DNA from: Archaeoglobus neptunius
GTDB taxonomy: Archaea; Halobacteriota; Archaeoglobi; Archaeoglobales; Archaeoglobaceae
Direction of reading: 5' to 3'
NCBI RefSeq assembly: GCF_016757965.1
Contig: NZ_JAEKIW010000006.1
Span: 62,001-126,000 of the forward strand
Length of the DNA stretch: 64,000 nt
Shown: positions 61,317 to 64,000 of the stretch, piece by piece
Position numbering within the stretch: position 1 is the first letter of the stretch
Layout of the letters: each line of letters opens with the position of its first letter
Translations under genes and position numbers: made by a program
Notes under the pieces: generated by a model
What the model was told of the DNA's origin: nothing
What the model saw: only the letters and a program-made list of their open reading frames with translations
The model's database searches: none

Positions 61317-62679
61317 GAACAACTCTCACCGCATTAACACCTTCACTACTGTCAACTGCAAACGAAACATTATACTCAGAACAACTCTGGCTGATCATTA
61401 TTACGTTTATCCTGTTCCTTCCAAGTGCAGAGAATATCTTTCCTGCAACACCGGGTGTACCAGCCATTCCCGAACCAACGGCACTCACAACTGCAACATC
61501 TGTTATCCTGTCCACCTTAATCACTCCATTTTCCAGGTTCTTCAGGGTACTGTAGGCCTTATCCAGATCCCTGATGTCAACCACTATGGAAAGATTGAGC
61601 TCCGAAGAGCTCTGTGCAACCATAATGACATTTACCCTCTCATCTGAAAGTCTTCTGAAAACCTCAGACATTATCTCTGCAAAATCAAAGCCCGCTCCAC
61701 TGATGTTCACTATTCCGGCCTTTGGTATAAGGCTCAGAGCCTTAACGATGTCCGTAACGTCCTCCGTTCTTGAACCTATCACGGTTCCCGGTGAGTCTGG
61801 ATTGAAGGTATTCTTGATTCTTACAGGTATCCTCTTCCTCATCACCGGTTCTAGCGCTCTGGGATGAAGGATTTTCGCTCCGAAATGAGAGAGTTCCATG
61901 GCCTCCTGATACGAGATCTCCGGTATAACCTTGGCATTCGGAACATATTTGGGATCGCACGTCATTATACCATCAACCTCTTTCCACAGCCAGACCTCAT
62001 CCACCTCAAGTGCTGCTGCCAGAATAGTTGCTGTGAAATCGCTACCGCCCCTTCCGAGGGTTGTAATACTGCCGTCATCCGTTACACCGATGAATCCTGT
62101 GACGACGGGTATCGTCTTTTTTATGGTAAGCAGAGGTTCAATTCTGCTCTTTATTGTCGTATAAACTGTGGGCAACGGTTTGGCTCTGCCGTAATTCCTG
62201 TCAGTGATTATACCAGCATCTCCTCCCGTTAAAGCTACGGAATCAACTCCAATAGAGAGCAGAGCGGCCGAAAATATGGGGGCAAGAAGCCTCTCACCGA
62301 AAGATATGATGTAATCCTCGCTCCTTCTTGTAAGCTCACCTAGATAGCTTATACCGAGCAGAACCTTCTCCAGCTCATCGAGAAGTCGTTCTGTTGTCGC
62401 CACAACCTTGTTCTTTATTTCCTCGTTCCTTACTGCATACTCAATTGCCTCATAGTGCTTCTGCATCATCTCTGCTATGAACATTTTGATGTATCCCGCA
62501 GATGGTTCCGAACAGCACTTGCTTGCTGCCCTAATCAATGCGTCTGTTACACCGGCCATTGCCGAAACCACAACCACAATTTCATTCCCTTCTGAAAACT
62601 TCTTTACAAGATTAGCACAATGAAGAATGTTTTTTCCATCCTTTACACTTACTCCTCCAAATTTCATGACGATTCTCAT
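61291..62679 (-). CDS. lysC: Aspartate kinase
   Basis: This 462-residue enzyme starts the aspartate amino-acid pathway. It has MKFGGVSVKDGKNI at the N-terminus, VTGFIGVTDDGSITTLGRGGSDFTATILA near 194-222, then two ACT domains (residues about 310-460, for example NISGAGFDFAEIMSEVFRRLSDERVNVIMVAQSSSE) for feedback control. ATG 62679 is probably the start. It overlaps the RecJ-like gene. Confidence 0.94.
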   Translation of the reverse strand: MRIVMKFGGVSVKDGKNILHCANLVKKFSEGNEIVVVVSAMAGVTDALIRAASKCCSEPSAGYIKMFIAEMMQKHYEAIEYAVRNEEIKNKVVATTERLLDELEKVLLGISYLGELTRRSEDYIISFGERLLAPIFSAALLSIGVDSVALTGGDAGIITDRNYGRAKPLPTVYTTIKSRIEPLLTIKKTIPVVTGFIGVTDDGSITTLGRGGSDFTATILAAALEVDEVWLWKEVDGIMTCDPKYVPNAKVIPEISYQEAMELSHFGAKILHPRALEPVMRKRIPVRIKNTFNPDSPGTVIGSRTEDVTDIVKALSLIPKAGIVNISGAGFDFAEIMSEVFRRLSDERVNVIMVAQSSSELNLSIVVDIRDLDKAYSTLKNLENGVIKVDRITDVAVVSAVGSGMAGTPGVAGKIFSALGRNRINVIMISQSCSEYNVSFAVDSSEGVNAVRVVHDEFELGN

Positions 62680-62721
62680 CTTTTAGCCTGAGTTTACCAG
62701 GAAATATAAAGTTTGCTGCGC

Positions 62722-63531
62722 TCATTTGTGACTCCAGAACCTCTTGAAGAATTTTTTACATCTTTCATAATCAAGTTTACTGACGAACCTCGCAAGCTTC
62801 TGCTCATGGACAAAATGGGGATAATCACCCTCAAAGTCCGGAACCATCTCTCTCTTTTCAACGAGTGTTATAAAAATAAGACTTCTTGCAGCAAGCAGAC
62901 TGTAATCACAATCTTCTTCACATATTAAAGCTCTCATGAGCGCATCCACCGGAGTTTCCCTGTACTCCATACCAAGCTCCCCGGCTATGTAACCAGGAAT
63001 AAAGACTGCCTCGGCATCGAGAAGCTCGGCAAGTTTTATGTGCCTTATCCCTGCTTCCACCACCAGATCGTCCGCTGGTTTGATGGCTTCAGCCCTCATT
63101 CTGTCGCGCATCAGAATCCTCTCAGCGTCTGCACGAGCAAAGTTCAGATATTTCTCCACAATTTCATCAAAATCAATCATGAATGATTCAGTGTATTCGG
63201 CATGCGCCTTGTTCACCTTTCTCTCCATTTCCCTAACCCCTTCATCACCGGTACTGAAATTCCTGATTTTTTCAACCTCTTCAAGGTAAGGTTCAATCTG
63301 AAGAATTTCTTTCCCCCTCATATTCCTCAGCATCTCGATTTTTCTTGCGGTGTACACTGGAAACTGTGTGCCTATCTTTCTAACATAAAAATCAACGTCA
63401 ATTTTACCCTCAACAACCTCATGGAAAAGGTCGTTTCTCGGTTCCTCGAGAATTATGACGTTAGCTTTTTCAAATTCTTTCTTAATAAAAATAAGATTTT
63501 CAACTCTCGACGTTGTGAGAATCACCTTCAT
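62722..63531 (-). CDS. Uncharacterised archaeal protein beside thi4
   Basis: This 269-residue soluble protein has no family that I recognise. It has a TIG-like start ([14 protein letters not shown]), a conserved-looking [26 protein letters not shown] segment near 50-75 and [38 protein letters not shown] near 150-187. It overlaps thi4 by 4 bases, so it is likely translated with it and may be connected with thiamine metabolism. That is a positional inference. A histidine-rich end (RFWSHK) is present. Confidence 0.55.
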   Translation of the reverse strand: MKVILTTSRVENLIFIKKEFEKANVIILEEPRNDLFHEVVEGKIDVDFYVRKIGTQFPVYTARKIEMLRNMRGKEILQIEPYLEEVEKIRNFSTGDEGVREMERKVNKAHAEYTESFMIDFDEIVEKYLNFARADAERILMRDRMRAEAIKPADDLVVEAGIRHIKLAELLDAEAVFIPGYIAGELGMEYRETPVDALMRALICEEDCDYSLLAARSLIFITLVEKREMVPDFEGDYPHFVHEQKLARFVSKLDYERCKKFFKRFWSHK

Positions 63532-64000
63532 GAGAGGTCTTCAGCAACCACATCCGCTATTTTCTTACCGCTTATCAGCATTCCGCCAAATATCGGACCC
63601 ATTCTTGGCAAATTGTGCAGGGCCGCAACAGCCATACCTGCAGCATAGAGGCCTTTCACAACCTTACCGGTCTTTTCAACAATTTCCTTCTCAGCAACCT
63701 CGGAATGGGCGGACCTTTCTCCCGGAACGTGAACTTCAAGCGGTATTTTTCTCGCTGCCACAGAAATTACCTCAGCATCATGACCGGTAGCATCCACAAC
63801 AGCTCTGCTTCTCAGGAAAATGGGGTCAACATGAAGGCCGGATATTTCGACTGCACTCCACTGCACGCACACTCCTTTAACAGCCAGTGGATCCTCTCTG
63901 AAAATCACGTCCTCCACTGAAACACCGTGAAGTATCTTAGCCCCACTATCTATTGCCTTAACAGCAAGCTTCGCCATCATCTCGGCGGCATCGATTACCA
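63528..64000 (-). CDS. thi4: Thi4-family thiazole synthase (C-terminal part, cut by window edge)
   Basis: The frame is open to the right edge; about 157 residues are visible. It matches the second half of archaeal Thi4: [52 protein letters not shown] and the terminal region. The residue that aligns with the sacrificial cysteine of yeast Thi4 (the C in GHDGPFGAFC) appears to be alanine here, so it should use free sulfide catalytically, as known for archaeal homologues. It lies upstream of the unknown gene and overlaps it by 4 bases. Confidence 0.85.
   Translation of the reverse strand, partial: VIDAAEMMAKLAVKAIDSGAKILHGVSVEDVIFREDPLAVKGVCVQWSAVEISGLHVDPIFLRSRAVVDATGHDAEVISVAARKIPLEVHVPGERSAHSEVAEKEIVEKTGKVVKGLYAAGMAVAALHNLPRMGPIFGGMLISGKKIADVVAEDLS

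Overview
The window is a stretch of chromosome from a hyperthermophilic euryarchaeon of the Archaeoglobus group, very close to A. fulgidus. Malate dehydrogenase, flap endonuclease, isocitrate dehydrogenase and family-4 uracil-DNA glycosylase all have the lengths and near-identical motifs I recall for the A. fulgidus enzymes. Supporting traits are split RNA polymerase subunits (RpoB'' and RpoH), a di-myo-inositol-phosphate synthase (thermoprotectant), Ni-CO dehydrogenase, archaetidylserine enzymes and KEOPS Pcc1. Start codons are ATG, GTG and TTG, with GGTGA/GAGGTG ribosome sites or leaderless starts about 25 bases after a TTTAAATA box. I saw no rRNA, CRISPR array or insertion sequence.

Layout. 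1-3.5 kb: end of the RNA polymerase block (rpoB'' partial, rpoH), tRNA-Lys, an ABC-2 exporter, tRNA-Thr. 3.5-6.6 kb: two regulators and a monofunctional CO dehydrogenase. 6.6-7.9 kb: a decay island with a dehydrogenase remnant, a frameshifted HEPN toxin gene and two small membrane-protein genes, one apparently frameshifted. 8-12.6 kb: metallo-beta-lactamase-fold and Fe-S proteins, 4-hydroxybutyryl-CoA dehydratase, an AdoHcy-hydrolase-like protein. 12.7-17.4 kb: a complete BMP-type nucleoside ABC importer operon. 17.4-30.8 kb: housekeeping and lipid metabolism genes (EamA transporter, moaB, fen, DIPP synthase, acyl-CoA ligase and dehydrogenase, Na+/H+ antiporter, CBS proteins, RNA ligase).

30.9-35.8 kb is the most unusual part. 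It encodes secreted and membrane proteins: a zinc-dependent phospholipase C-like enzyme, an unknown exported protein, a precursor whose C-terminal 73 residues carry 12 cysteines and resemble the archaeocin halocin C8, two small membrane proteins, and a lipoprotein fused to a DsbA-like CPHC thioredoxin domain. An HTH regulator is divergent from the set. The phospholipase and the archaeocin-like precursor share a 71-bp, almost identical translation-start and signal-peptide segment. I infer an antimicrobial-peptide locus with its own disulfide-forming partner and possible immunity or export proteins.

35.7-51.4 kb: central metabolism (nnr, glyA, mdh, icd, acs, the four-gene pyruvate:ferredoxin oxidoreductase), an rRNA methyltransferase with a PUA-like partner, UDG and TatA. 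51.4-64 kb: RNA modification and processing (RlmE, Clp1/Grc3-like kinase), a tandem-fused thymidylate-synthase-like protein, an archaeosortase-archaetidylserine decarboxylase-archaetidylserine synthase operon, MptD, UMP kinase, MinD, Pcc1, a RecJ-like DHH nuclease, aspartate kinase, and a Thi4-type thiazole synthase cut by the right edge.
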